Under the pieces are notes generated by a model. It saw only the letters and a list, made by a program, of their open reading frames with translations, was not told the DNA's origin and did not search any database. Positions 51,828 to 60,652 of a stretch of 64,000 nucleotides of DNA are shown one piece after another. The DNA comes from Prosthecodimorpha hirschii (GTDB lineage: Bacteria; Pseudomonadota; Alphaproteobacteria; Rhizobiales; Ancalomicrobiaceae). Positions within the stretch are counted from its first letter, which is position 1; every line of letters begins with the position of its first letter. A program made the position numbers and the translations under genes. The DNA lies in assembly GCF_001305515.1 (NCBI RefSeq), contig NZ_LJYW01000001.1, positions 916,307 through 980,306 on the forward strand, written 5' to 3'.

Positions 51828-52508
51828 ATGAAGCCCATGAGGGCCAAGGATATCATGACCACGGGCGTGATCACGGTCACGCCGGAAACCACCATCGACG
51901 CCATTGCGGGCCTGCTGCTCGACCGGCGCATCAGCGCGGTCCCGGTGGTCGATCCGGACGGCACGCTGGTCGGCATCGTCAGCGAGGGCGATCTGATTCG
52001 CCGCGTCGAGACCGGCACGGAGCCGCGTCCCTCCTGGTGGCTCGAGCTGCTGCGCACCACCGAGGACCGCGCGCTCGACTATGTCCGCAGTCACGGGCGC
52101 CGCGCCGCCGAGATCATGAGCACGAGCCTGATCACCGTCACGGAAGAGACCGAACTGCGCGAGATCGCGCGCCTCCTGGAGGACAACCGGATCAAGCGCG
52201 TGCCGGTCGTGCGCGACGGCCGCCTGGTCGGCATCGTCAGCCGGGCCGACCTGCTGCGCGGCCTGATCACCGCGCGCCCCGCCGCGCCGCCGGCCGGCAA
52301 CGACGCGCAGATCCGCACCGACGCGCTGAAGCGGGTGCACGACACCGGCATCTCCGACACCCTGCTGAACGTCACGGTCGCGGACGGCACCGCCCATCTC
52401 TGGGGCTCGGTGACCACGGAGGCCGAGCGTCTCGCCGCGCGCGTCGCGGTCGAGAACACGCCCGGGGTCGGCGAACTGGTCGATCACCTGCGCGTGCTGC
52501 GGCCCTGA
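51828..52508 (+). CDS. CBS-pair plus BON domain protein
   Basis: This cytoplasmic protein has 226 residues. Two CBS motifs are visible: AKDIMTTGVITVTPETTIDA with ISAVPVVDPDGTLVGIVSEG, and AAEIMSTSLITVTEETELRE with KRVPVVRDGRLVGIVSRAD. A C-terminal BON domain follows (ISDTLLNVTVADGTAHLWGS). CBS pairs bind adenine nucleotides. It lies downstream of a FixK-type box and 97 bp upstream of a PfkB kinase, a grouping known from low-oxygen stress regulons. Confidence 0.92.
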   Translation: MKPMRAKDIMTTGVITVTPETTIDAIAGLLLDRRISAVPVVDPDGTLVGIVSEGDLIRRVETGTEPRPSWWLELLRTTEDRALDYVRSHGRRAAEIMSTSLITVTEETELREIARLLEDNRIKRVPVVRDGRLVGIVSRADLLRGLITARPAAPPAGNDAQIRTDALKRVHDTGISDTLLNVTVADGTAHLWGSVTTEAERLAARVAVENTPGVGELVDHLRVLRP

Positions 52509-52605
52509 TCGTGGGCATTGGCGGACGCCGCCCGAATCCGTCTAGTCTCGGCCCGGAGACGACCGACGGCCGCGCGCCGCCGGTCCGCTTCGATACGGAG
52601 ACCCG

Positions 52606-53550
52606 ATGACCACCGTCACCCTGACCCTCAATCCGGCGATCGATCTGTGGAGCGAGACCGAGCAGATCCGGCCGAACCACAAGGTCAGGACGATCAACGA
52701 CCGCTACGATCCGGGCGGCGGCGGCATCAACGTCGCCCGCGTCCTGCACAATTTCGGCGCGCCGGTCGTCGCGGTCGCGCTGGCCGGCGGGGTCACCGGC
52801 AACCTGCTCGGCGAACTCCTCGACCAGGAGGGCGTGCCGCACCGGCTGGTCGAGACCGCCGGCCGGACGCGGATCAATCACGTCGTGTTCGAGCGCCGCA
52901 CCGGCCACGAGTTCCGTTTCGTGCTGGCCGGCCCGCCGGTCTCGCCCGCCGAGATCGACGAGGTGCTGGCGCTGATCGACACGATCCCGGCGACCCGCCT
53001 GGTCGTCAGCGGCAGCCTGCCGCCGGGCCTGCCCGGCTCGGTGATGGGCGACATCGGCCGCCGGGCTCAGGCGCGCGGCATTCCGGTCGCGGTCGACACG
53101 TCCGGCGAGGCGCTGCCGGCAGCGGTCGCCAGCGGCACCGTCGACCTTCTCAAGGTCAGCCTGTCGGAACTGGAGAGCCTGGCCGGCCGCGATCTCGCCG
53201 ATCCGGCCGACCAGGAGCGGATCGCCCGCGCCCTGATCGCGGAAGGCAAGGTCCGCCGCGTCGCGGTCTCGCTCGGCGGCGACGGCGCCGTCCTGATCGG
53301 GGCGGACGGCCTCTGGCGCCGGGCCGCACCGCCGGTGCAGGCCGTCTCCACCGTCGGCGCCGGCGACAGCTTCCTGGCCGCGCTGGTCTGGTCGCTCGAC
53401 CGCGGCGATGCACCCGGCGAGGCCCTGGCCTGGGGCGTGGCGGCGGGCGCGGCCGCCGTCTCGAAACCCGGCACCCGGCTCTGCCAGTTCGCCGATGTCG
53501 AGCGCATCCATGGCCCCGCCCCCGCGGGAATCGGCCGCAGCCGGGCGTGA
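52606..53550 (+). CDS. PfkB-family sugar-phosphate kinase (1-phosphofructokinase type)
   Basis: This ribokinase-family kinase has 314 residues. It opens with the hexose-phosphate kinase signature TVTLTLNPAIDLWSETEQI and has DPGGGGINVARVLHNFGA, VSGSLPPGLPG and the catalytic/anion-hole motif VSTVGAGDSFLAAL with the base aspartate. It most likely phosphorylates fructose-6-phosphate, fructose-1-phosphate or tagatose-6-phosphate using ATP. It is downstream of the CBS-BON gene and probably in the same oxygen-responsive unit. Confidence 0.9.
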   Translation: MTTVTLTLNPAIDLWSETEQIRPNHKVRTINDRYDPGGGGINVARVLHNFGAPVVAVALAGGVTGNLLGELLDQEGVPHRLVETAGRTRINHVVFERRTGHEFRFVLAGPPVSPAEIDEVLALIDTIPATRLVVSGSLPPGLPGSVMGDIGRRAQARGIPVAVDTSGEALPAAVASGTVDLLKVSLSELESLAGRDLADPADQERIARALIAEGKVRRVAVSLGGDGAVLIGADGLWRRAAPPVQAVSTVGAGDSFLAALVWSLDRGDAPGEALAWGVAAGAAAVSKPGTRLCQFADVERIHGPAPAGIGRSRA

Positions 53551-53615
53551 CGGCGGGATTTGTCAGCTTGCCGTCATCGTGCCATCATGACGGCTCGCCA
53601 TCGGATACCGTGCCC

Positions 53616-53717
53616 ATGGATTTCGCCCTCGACCCCGCCACCGCGCTGCGCTTCCTGACGGTGCTCTTCGCCTGGGGCGTGGTCGAGTTCGTCATCCGCG
53701 TCGACCCGATCGACTGA
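53616..53717 (+). CDS. Possible 33-residue membrane peptide
   Basis: ATG 53616 opens a short frame whose product is mostly one hydrophobic helix (ATALRFLTVLFAWGVVEFVI) ending VDPID. There is no strong ribosome-binding site. It could be a real small membrane protein or chance. Confidence 0.3.
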   Translation: MDFALDPATALRFLTVLFAWGVVEFVIRVDPID

Positions 53718-53818
53718 GCTCTCGGGTCAGTCGATCCTGAAGACCGGCATCGCCACTTCGAGGCCCCTCCGCCGCCGCCGCCGCCGCACGGCGAACGGCT
53801 GCGCTCCTGGGGGCAAGG

Positions 53819-54733
53819 TCACTTGTAGAAATTTCTGTCGACCTGGAAATCGTCGACCCAGACCTGTTCCTTGGGCTGCAGGAATTTACCGGAATAGCGA
53901 TCGAGGATGTTTTCGATCTTTTTCATCCCGGCTTCGCCGAGGCCGTCCTTTTTGATCACATCCGCGATCTTGTCGGAAATCTCCTGAAACTTCTTCTCGA
54001 GCTTGCTGGCGACGAAATCGTCCACTCGGCTGCCGAACTCGGCCGCCCCCATCTTGTTGTCGGCATTCCGATGCTTGGATTCGGCATGAATGAGGCCGAG
54101 TTCCTTCGTCAGCGCATTGGAAATCTTGGTCATTTCAGACTTGCTGGGCAGCCCGGTCAGGATCGCCAGCGTGTTGCCCATGCTGGCATGGCCGATCAGT
54201 TCCTCGCTTGTGACGCCATTACGCTTCTGGACCTCCCGCGAGACGGTATCGAGGATGGCCGTGAGGCCGGTCCGCTTGGCGGCGATCTCGATGGCATCCA
54301 TGCATTGGGCGCCGGCATTGCCATCCATCGTCGACCGGGTCAGGCCGCAGTAGTCCTTCGCGAGATTCTTGTGCGCGGCCCTCACCTCGCTCTCGGTCTT
54401 CGCCTTCGGATCCAGGCCTTGGGCGATCAGGCGTTTGGCCGTGTCGATGTCGAGCGGCCTCGAACTGTTCATTCCGATGGCCGCTTCGATGCGATCGCGT
54501 CCCGCCCGCAGCATGGATGGAAACTCGGATTCGAGGGCTGTCAGAAAGGCCTGCTTGGTGCTCAGGTTCTGCATGCGCCCCTCGCTCGACGTCATGCTCT
54601 TCAGCCAGGCGACGGCATAGTTCTTCGTGCCCTCGACCTTGGCACTGGACAGGCTGTTCTTGTCGACCGACAGGAAGCCGGATGTCGCCGTATTGGACTG
54701 GATCGAATTCAGAAGGGCGTTGTTGATCTGCAT
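53819..54733 (-). CDS. Putative secreted effector of unknown fold
   Basis: This soluble protein has 304 residues and no membrane span or Sec signal. The N terminus, MQINNALLNSIQSNTATSGF, is rich in Asn, Ser, Thr and Gln and poor in charge, the usual look of a type III secretion signal. The rest is helical and lysine-rich (EKKFQEISDKIADVIKKDG), with codon use clearly less GC-biased than its neighbours, suggesting transfer. No catalytic motif is recognised. It lies 184 bp downstream of a CesT-like chaperone gene on the same strand, the classic effector/chaperone pairing. Confidence 0.7.
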   Translation of the reverse strand: MQINNALLNSIQSNTATSGFLSVDKNSLSSAKVEGTKNYAVAWLKSMTSSEGRMQNLSTKQAFLTALESEFPSMLRAGRDRIEAAIGMNSSRPLDIDTAKRLIAQGLDPKAKTESEVRAAHKNLAKDYCGLTRSTMDGNAGAQCMDAIEIAAKRTGLTAILDTVSREVQKRNGVTSEELIGHASMGNTLAILTGLPSKSEMTKISNALTKELGLIHAESKHRNADNKMGAAEFGSRVDDFVASKLEKKFQEISDKIADVIKKDGLGEAGMKKIENILDRYSGKFLQPKEQVWVDDFQVDRNFYK

Positions 54734-54917
54734 GGTTCGGTCCCCCTCGACATTTGATGACGACCCGGCGGGAGGCTGCGGACGTTGATATCCTGCCGGC
54801 CAGGCTGTCCGTCTCGCGTCACCTCGGGTGGCGCTCCCGGCCCGGCACGTGGCGAATGCTGCCGGGCCGGTTCCCGGGCGCGCCGCAGGCGACCGCAGCG
54901 GGCGCCGCCCGGTCGCC

Positions 54918-55454
54918 TCAGACCCGGTAGATGATCATCGGTTCGTAGTCCTGCGCCTTCGGCGCGACCGGCGCCGCGTCAACTGCCGCATTGGCTTCGG
55001 CTGCCGCGCCGGCATCGTTGTCGTCCAGCAGACGGTCGATCTCCGCCGACACGGTCTTCGCCTGGCGCGCGCCCCGGATGACCCGATCCAACAGCATGCC
55101 GGCGGTGAGATTGCGGACCTCCAGGCGGTCGGACCAGTGGATCAAGCCATCGGCTGCGTCGATGCTGAGCGCGCCAAAGCCCTGCGCGGTGACGGCGTGG
55201 TTCATCACCAGCAGCGCCGCATAGAGGTTCGACTTCGGGCCGGCCGGAATGAGGCCGACCACGGCTTGCAGCAGGAGCGCATCGGCATGACGCTGATGAC
55301 CGAGCACGACCTCCTGCGCCTCGACCTCCAGTACGCATCGCCCCTTCGCATCGAACATCATTCCGGGAATGCCGACGAGGTCCCCGAACTCGGCCAGAAC
55401 CAGCGTGACGGCTGTCGGCAATGCCACCGTGTCGCCCGCAACACCTTGGCTCAT
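54918..55454 (-). CDS. CesT/Tir-type secretion chaperone
   Basis: This protein has 178 residues. The core follows the CesT chaperone pattern: N-terminal helix TAVTLVLAEFGDLVG, strand MFDAKGRCVLEVEAQEVVLG, LLLQAVVGLIPAG, LYAALLVMNHAVTAQGFGAL, then IHWSDRLEVRNLTAGMLLDR and a C-terminal helix. A disordered acidic/alanine tail follows. Such dimers bind one effector and hand it to the type III apparatus. The ATG at 55454 has GGTGGAG nearby. It is divergent from an AraC regulator. The fold assignment is by pattern, without a database search. Confidence 0.72.
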   Translation of the reverse strand: MSQGVAGDTVALPTAVTLVLAEFGDLVGIPGMMFDAKGRCVLEVEAQEVVLGHQRHADALLLQAVVGLIPAGPKSNLYAALLVMNHAVTAQGFGALSIDAADGLIHWSDRLEVRNLTAGMLLDRVIRGARQAKTVSAEIDRLLDDNDAGAAAEANAAVDAAPVAPKAQDYEPMIIYRV

Positions 55455-55609
55455 GCAATCTCCACCGCGTTCGAAACCCAGGCGCGCATCCTAAGCCGGT
55501 CGGTGGGTCGATTTGTATCGGCCGACCGCCGATTGAGACGTGACGCAAAGTTTTCCCGCGACGACCGTGGAATTTCGGAATTATCGTCGCCGTCAAGCTT
55601 TGCAAGCCG

Positions 55610-56683
55610 ATGCCGGGGGGCGTCACTTTGACTGGGACGGTCAGTTTCAGAACCATCGTGCCGGAGGGATCGGCCGACGGCTTCGAGGCGATGCGCGCGG
55701 CGATCCTGCCGATGTTCCGGTGGGAACTGTCGTCGCCGGAGGATCGTTCCCGCTTTACCGCCATGGTGCACAGCACCTTCTTCGACGGGCTGAGCATCGG
55801 CGGCAGCGAGGCGATGCGCAGCACGATCGTGCGCGACAACGCCGTCGTGGCGTCCGCCGGGCTCGACGATGTCGTGGTGCAAGCCTATGTCGGCGCCGAT
55901 TATCGCTGCCGGATCGAGGGACAGATCCGTCTGATCCGGGCCGGCGACGTGCTCGTCTACGATCTGACCCGGCCGCTCGCGATCGAGGCGGAGACCGTCT
56001 CCAACCTCTCGCTGATCATCCCGCGCGGGCGCATCCGTCCCCTGGTCCGGACGCTCGACCATGCCCATGGTCTCGTCATCCGTCGCGAGAGCCGGATCGG
56101 GCGGATCGTGTTCAACCATCTCGTCGAATTGAAGATGCGCGCTCCCGCCTTCGCCGCGGAGACGGCGGCGGAAGCGGCGGCCGTGACGACGGCGCTGGCC
56201 GGGGCTTGCATCGGCCCGGCGCCGGAAGCCCAGACGGAGATCCGGCACGCTCTGCGCTGCGGCCTGCGGTCGCTGATCCTGGCGCGGATCGAGCAGGAAC
56301 TCGGCAATCCCGATCTGAACGTCGACGCCCTGACGCAGGCCTTCGGTCTGTCGCGCGCCTCGCTCTATCGCCTGTTCGAACCGCTCGGCGGCGTTTCGAA
56401 TTACATCACCCAGCGCCGCCTCGCCCGCATGGCCACGCTCCTGGCCCGGACGGGCAGCGAGAACAAGCGCATCCTCGTGCTCGCAAACCGCTATGGCTTC
56501 ACCAACTACAGCGCCTTCAGCCGATTGTTCCGCCAGACCTTCGGCGTGGCGCCGCGCGATTTCCGGGCGTCACGGCGAAAGGCGCAGGAGCCCGACGGCG
56601 ATGGTCATCACGATCTCGGCCTGTCGATGGCCGCCGTCAACGACTGGCTGAGGACCCGGGCCGTCTCGGAGAGCTTCCGCTGA
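55610..56683 (+). CDS. AraC-family transcriptional regulator
   Basis: This regulator has 357 residues. The N-terminal domain resembles the AraC-binding-like (AraC_binding_2) fold (GQIRLIRAGDVLVYDLTRPL). The C-terminal double helix-turn-helix is clear: VDALTQAFGLSRASLYRLFE and ANRYGFTNYSAFSRLFRQTF followed by GVAPRDFR. The assumed start is ATG 55610, which is the least certain point. It is divergent from the chaperone and effector genes, with 155 bp between, and is their likely activator. Confidence 0.88.
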   Translation: MPGGVTLTGTVSFRTIVPEGSADGFEAMRAAILPMFRWELSSPEDRSRFTAMVHSTFFDGLSIGGSEAMRSTIVRDNAVVASAGLDDVVVQAYVGADYRCRIEGQIRLIRAGDVLVYDLTRPLAIEAETVSNLSLIIPRGRIRPLVRTLDHAHGLVIRRESRIGRIVFNHLVELKMRAPAFAAETAAEAAAVTTALAGACIGPAPEAQTEIRHALRCGLRSLILARIEQELGNPDLNVDALTQAFGLSRASLYRLFEPLGGVSNYITQRRLARMATLLARTGSENKRILVLANRYGFTNYSAFSRLFRQTFGVAPRDFRASRRKAQEPDGDGHHDLGLSMAAVNDWLRTRAVSESFR

Positions 56684-56725
56684 CGGCGTGAGGGTACCGC
56701 CGCGCCTGGAGCAATGGCGCCGGCC

Positions 56726-57787
56726 TCAATGCGGCCCCGCCTTGCGGAAGCGGCCGACGATGCCGGTCGGGAAGAAATAGACGCTGGCGACGAACAGGAT
56801 GCCGAGCCAAAGCAGCCAGCGGTCGGGGTGGATCAGGTGCGGCACGAGCGGGATGCCCTCGGTCGCGGCGGCGCCGACGGCCATCAGCTTCTGCAGGTAG
56901 TTCTGCGCGACGATGAACAGCGTGGCGCCGATCACCGCGCCGTAGAGCGTGCCCATGCCGCCGATGACGACCATCAGCAGGATGTCGAGCATGATGGCGA
57001 AGGAGAGCGTGGTGTCCGGGCCGGTATAGCGCAGCCAGAGCGCGTTCAGGCCGCCGGCGACGACCGCCATGGCGGCGGCGAGGCAATTGACCTTGGTGCG
57101 GAACACGACGGTGCGATAGCCGAGCGCCTCGGTGCGGAAATCGTTCTCGCGGATCGCCTTGAGGACGCTGCCGAAGGGCGAGTTGACGACGCGCAGCGCG
57201 AGCAGGAACAGCGCCAGCGCGGTCGCGAACAGGATGTAGTAGGTCAGCACCTTGCCGGTGATGTCGAGGCCGAGCACGGGCTCTTCGAACAGCTTGAAGG
57301 CCGGCCGGAGTTCCGGCGGCACCCGGAAGGAGCGGCCGTCCTCGCCGCCGGTGAAGCCCGACAGCTGCGAGGCGAGGATCGCGAAGGCGGAGGCGACCGC
57401 GAGCGTGATCATGGCGAAGAAGATCGCCCGCACCCGCAGCGAGAACAGGCCGATCGCCAGCGCCAGCACGATGCCGAGCCCGAGCGCCAGGGCGAGCCCG
57501 CCGAAGACCGACACCCAGGTCGCGCCCCAGCCGTAGAGCGCGAGGCCGACCCCGTAGCCGCCGATGCCGTAGAACATGGTGTGGGCGAAGGAGACGATGC
57601 CGGCATAGCCGATCAGCAGGTCGTAGCTCGCCACCAGAATCACGAAGACGCAGATCTTGGCCGCCGTGTTGAGCGCCTGCGCGCCCGGGAAGGCGAAGGG
57701 CGCCGCGGCCAGCACGACCAGGATGGCCAGGAGAATGACCGACAGGACCGCCGAGCGCGGCCGGTCGCCGGAAAGAAGCGAGATCAT
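56726..57787 (-). CDS. livM: Branched-chain amino acid-type ABC permease LivM
   Basis: This inner-membrane permease has 353 residues and about 9-10 hydrophobic segments. Family blocks LIGYAGIVSFAHTMFYGIGGY and VLKAIRENDFRTEALGY (the coupling region) are present, with GGMGTLYGAVIGA near the end. The start is ATG 57787 with GGGGGA upstream. It is the last gene of a five-gene Liv-type operon and is separated from LivH by a strong hairpin. Confidence 0.93.
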   Translation of the reverse strand: MISLLSGDRPRSAVLSVILLAILVVLAAAPFAFPGAQALNTAAKICVFVILVASYDLLIGYAGIVSFAHTMFYGIGGYGVGLALYGWGATWVSVFGGLALALGLGIVLALAIGLFSLRVRAIFFAMITLAVASAFAILASQLSGFTGGEDGRSFRVPPELRPAFKLFEEPVLGLDITGKVLTYYILFATALALFLLALRVVNSPFGSVLKAIRENDFRTEALGYRTVVFRTKVNCLAAAMAVVAGGLNALWLRYTGPDTTLSFAIMLDILLMVVIGGMGTLYGAVIGATLFIVAQNYLQKLMAVGAAATEGIPLVPHLIHPDRWLLWLGILFVASVYFFPTGIVGRFRKAGPH

Positions 57788-57834
57788 CGGTGCCGTCCCC
57801 CGTCTGGTGATCAAGAGTCAGTGGTTCGGATTCA

Positions 57835-57861
57835 CGAGACGGATGGGAGCCATCCGTCTCG
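57835..57861 (-). terminator. Hairpin between livH and livM
   Basis: A perfect 12-bp stem, CGAGACGGATGG/CCATCCGTCTCG, with a 3-nt loop lies in the 83-bp livH-livM spacer, inside the operon. No T run follows. It may reduce or stabilise transcription of the last gene. Confidence 0.55.
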
Positions 57862-57870
57862 ATCGAACCC

Positions 57871-58938
57871 CTAGCGCTTGGCGACCGGATAGAGCCCGTT
57901 CGGGCGCCAGAGCAGGATGCCGGCCATCAGCAGGATGTTGGAGGCGAGCGCGATCTTGGGCGCCAGGAAGCCGACATAGTTGGCGGTCAGCGCGACCAGG
58001 AGCGCGCCGAGGAAGCAGCCGCCGACCGAGCCGAGCCCGCCGATGATGATCACGATGAAAACCATCACCATCACCTCCGAGCCGAGCGCCGCCGTCATGG
58101 TCTCGCGGTAGAAGGCCCAGAGCGTGCCGCCGAGCCCGGCCAGCGCCGAGCCGGCCGCGAAGACCATCACGAACAGCCGCTTGACCCGGTAGCCGAGCGC
58201 TTCGACCATCTCGACATTCTCGACGCCGGCGCGGATCAGAAGCCCGAGCCGGGTGCGGTTCAGGACCAGCACCATGCCGAGGAAGACGACCAGGCCGACG
58301 CCGACCGCGACCAGGCGGAACTTCTCGACCGCCACATCGCCGAACAGGATCGCGCCGCGCAGGCCGGCCGGCAGCGCCATCGACTTCTGCTCGCCGCCCC
58401 AGACGACATGGATCATCTGCTCGGCGATGATCAGCCCGCCCATGGTGACCAGGATCTGCTTCAGATGCTGGCCGTAGACCGGCATCACGATGACCCGCTC
58501 GAAGGCGTAGCCGAGCGCCGCCGTGCCGGCCATGGCGACGCCGGCGGCGATCCCGAGCGCGGCGAGATTGAGCGCCAGATCGTCGACCTGGACCCAGCCG
58601 GCGAGCGGGATCAGCGCCGTCATGGCCAGATAGGCGCCGACCGAGATGAAGGCGCCATGGCCGAAATTGAGCACGTCCATCAGGCCGAAGACCAGCGTCA
58701 GCCCGGAGGCGATGACGAAGATCATCATCCCCATGGCGAGACCGGCCAGCGTCAGCGTGATCCAGGTGGTCGGGTCGCCGATCAGCAGGAAGGAGACGCC
58801 GGCGATGACCGGCAGGATCAGGAGCGGCAGCCGGTCGTGCGGCAGGCGCGGGATCGGCTCCACGGGCACGGCCGATGCGGAGGCGGAAGCGGCGGCGGAA
58901 CCGGCGGAAGCGGTCGGGTCGGACAGGGTTTCGCTCAT
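57871..58938 (-). CDS. livH: Branched-chain amino acid-type ABC permease LivH
   Basis: This permease has 355 residues. It has an unusual Ser/Ala-rich N-terminal extension of about 30 residues, then hydrophobic segments with LVFGLMDVLNFGHGAFISVG, typical of LivH, and ENVEMVEALGYRVKRLF as the ATPase-coupling loop. IGGLGSVGGCFLGALL follows. The start is taken as ATG 58938 (MSETLSDPTAS). It lies 10 bp after livF. Confidence 0.93.
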   Translation of the reverse strand: MSETLSDPTASAGSAAASASASAVPVEPIPRLPHDRLPLLILPVIAGVSFLLIGDPTTWITLTLAGLAMGMMIFVIASGLTLVFGLMDVLNFGHGAFISVGAYLAMTALIPLAGWVQVDDLALNLAALGIAAGVAMAGTAALGYAFERVIVMPVYGQHLKQILVTMGGLIIAEQMIHVVWGGEQKSMALPAGLRGAILFGDVAVEKFRLVAVGVGLVVFLGMVLVLNRTRLGLLIRAGVENVEMVEALGYRVKRLFVMVFAAGSALAGLGGTLWAFYRETMTAALGSEVMVMVFIVIIIGGLGSVGGCFLGALLVALTANYVGFLAPKIALASNILLMAGILLWRPNGLYPVAKR

Positions 58939-58948
58939 CGGGCCGGCC

Positions 58949-59674
58949 TCACTGGTGCTGGTCGAGCGAGAGGCCGAGCAGCCGCGTCTGCAGCGCGGCG
59001 TCGGCGGCGAGATCGGCCATCCGGCCGGCATGGACGATGCGGCCGTCATCCATCACGGCGACGCCGTCGCCCAGGCTGGCGGCGAAACGGAAATTCTGCT
59101 CGACCAGTAGGATCGTGGTGCCGCCGCGCTTCAGCTCGCGGAAGGCGCCGATCATGGCCTCGATGATCGCCGGGGCGATGCCCTTGGTCGGCTCGTCGAC
59201 CAGGATCAGGTCGCGCGGCTCGATCACCGCGCGGGCGATCGACAGCATCTGCTTCTGCCCGCCGGACAGCACGCCGGCCGGAAAGTCCCAGAATTTCCGG
59301 AGCGCCGGGAAGAAGCCGAAGATCCAGTCGAGCCGCCGGGGGTCGGGCCGTCCCGCGCGGGCCGCCAGCACCATGTTCTCGGCGACCGTCAGATCGGCGA
59401 AGATGCCCATGCTTTCCGGCACATAGGCGATGCCGAGGCGGGCGATGTCGGGCGTCGCCCAGCCGCCGATCTCGCGCCCGCGCCAGGTCAGCCGGCCGGC
59501 GCTCGGCTGCCACAACCCCATGATGGTCCTGAGGCACGTCGTCTTGCCGGCGCCGTTGCGGCCGAGCAGGACCGTCAGTTCGCCCTCCGGCACGACGAGG
59601 TCGACGCCCTGCAGGATGTGATACTGGCCGATATGGGTGTGGACGCCCTCGAGCCGGACCAAGTCGGCGGTCAT
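58949..59674 (-). CDS. livF: ABC transporter ATPase LivF
   Basis: This ATPase has 241 residues. It has Walker A GRNGAGKTT, signature LSGGQKQMLSIARA, Walker B LILVDEPTKGI and the H-loop-like region before LLVEQNFRFA. The ATG overlaps the livG stop by 4 bp. It pairs with LivG to energise the LivHM permease. Confidence 0.95.
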   Translation of the reverse strand: MTADLVRLEGVHTHIGQYHILQGVDLVVPEGELTVLLGRNGAGKTTCLRTIMGLWQPSAGRLTWRGREIGGWATPDIARLGIAYVPESMGIFADLTVAENMVLAARAGRPDPRRLDWIFGFFPALRKFWDFPAGVLSGGQKQMLSIARAVIEPRDLILVDEPTKGIAPAIIEAMIGAFRELKRGGTTILLVEQNFRFAASLGDGVAVMDDGRIVHAGRMADLAADAALQTRLLGLSLDQHQ

Positions 59675-60471
59675 CGCGCCCCCTCCCTGCCGGCCGGGGC
59701 GGCCGGGGTTGCGGCGGCAGCCGGCGCGGCGACGCCCAGATAGGCCTCCTGCACGATCGGCGAGGCGATCACGGCGCCGGGCTCGCCGTCGGCGACCAGG
59801 CGGCCCTGATGCAGCACGACGATGCGGTCGGCGAGCGAGCGGACCACGTCCATCTTGTGCTCGACCAGCAGGATGGTCTTGTCGCGGCGTTCCTTCAGGC
59901 GGCGGATCAGGTCGAGCACCACCGGTACCTCGTCGACCGACATGCCGGCGGTCGGCTCGTCGAACATGTAGACCATCGGCTCCAGCGCCATCATGATCGC
60001 GACTTCGAGCTTGCGCTTGTCGCCATGGCTGAGCGCGGCGGCGGGCTGCCCGGCGGCGGCCTCCAGATGGACCTCGGCCAGGATCCGGTCGGCCTTGGCG
60101 ATCCAGTCGCGATGGCCGGAGGCGAGCGACAGCATCGAGCCGCCGCCGCCGGCATGGGCCTGCACGGCGAGGCGGACATTCTCGCGCACGCTGAGATTGG
60201 GAAAGAGGTTGGTCAGCTGGAAGGCGCGGCCGAGCCCGGCGCGCGCGCGCGCCGCCGTCCCGGCGCCGGAGAGATCGCGCCCGTTGAGCACGACCCGACC
60301 GGCGCTCGCCCGGATCTGGCCGGAGATCAGATTGAAATAGGTCGTCTTGCCGGCCCCGTTCGGCCCCACGATCGCCGTCAGGGTGCCGGCCTCGAAGGAC
60401 GCCGTCACGCCGTCGACGGCAACATGGCCGCCGAAGCGCACGGTCAGGTCATGGGTTTCGAGGACGGGCAT
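59671..60471 (-). CDS. livG: ABC transporter ATPase LivG
   Basis: This ATPase has 266 residues. Walker A GPNGAGKTT, signature LSHGDKRKLEVAIMM and Walker B VYMFDEPTAGMSVDE are all intact, with LLVEHKMDVVRSLADRI following. The start is ATG 60471 (MPVLETHDLTVRFGG); the long upstream open frame is not used. An Ala/Pro-rich tail of about 20 residues closes the protein. It follows the substrate-binding protein gene after a 181 bp spacer. Confidence 0.94.
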   Translation of the reverse strand: MPVLETHDLTVRFGGHVAVDGVTASFEAGTLTAIVGPNGAGKTTYFNLISGQIRASAGRVVLNGRDLSGAGTAARARAGLGRAFQLTNLFPNLSVRENVRLAVQAHAGGGGSMLSLASGHRDWIAKADRILAEVHLEAAAGQPAAALSHGDKRKLEVAIMMALEPMVYMFDEPTAGMSVDEVPVVLDLIRRLKERRDKTILLVEHKMDVVRSLADRIVVLHQGRLVADGEPGAVIASPIVQEAYLGVAAPAAAATPAAPAGREGAR

Positions 60472-60652
60472 CGAGAACCGATCGGGGTTGGGAGGCAAGG
60501 GTCGAAGCGGCATCAAGGCGCCACCGGCGACGGCCGGACTCGGCCGCGCCACGGGTTCCCATGCGCGACCGGCACGGGCTCCGCCGGCAAGGCGCGGCAT
60601 CGGCTGCCGACCCGGGCGCGATCCTGCGGACCGCACCCGGCGACGGCACCGC

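Noticed and set aside
53768-53788. CCG trinucleotide repeat as a phase-variation tract
   Set aside because: It is only about six units, outside any supported gene, and such runs are expected at this GC content.
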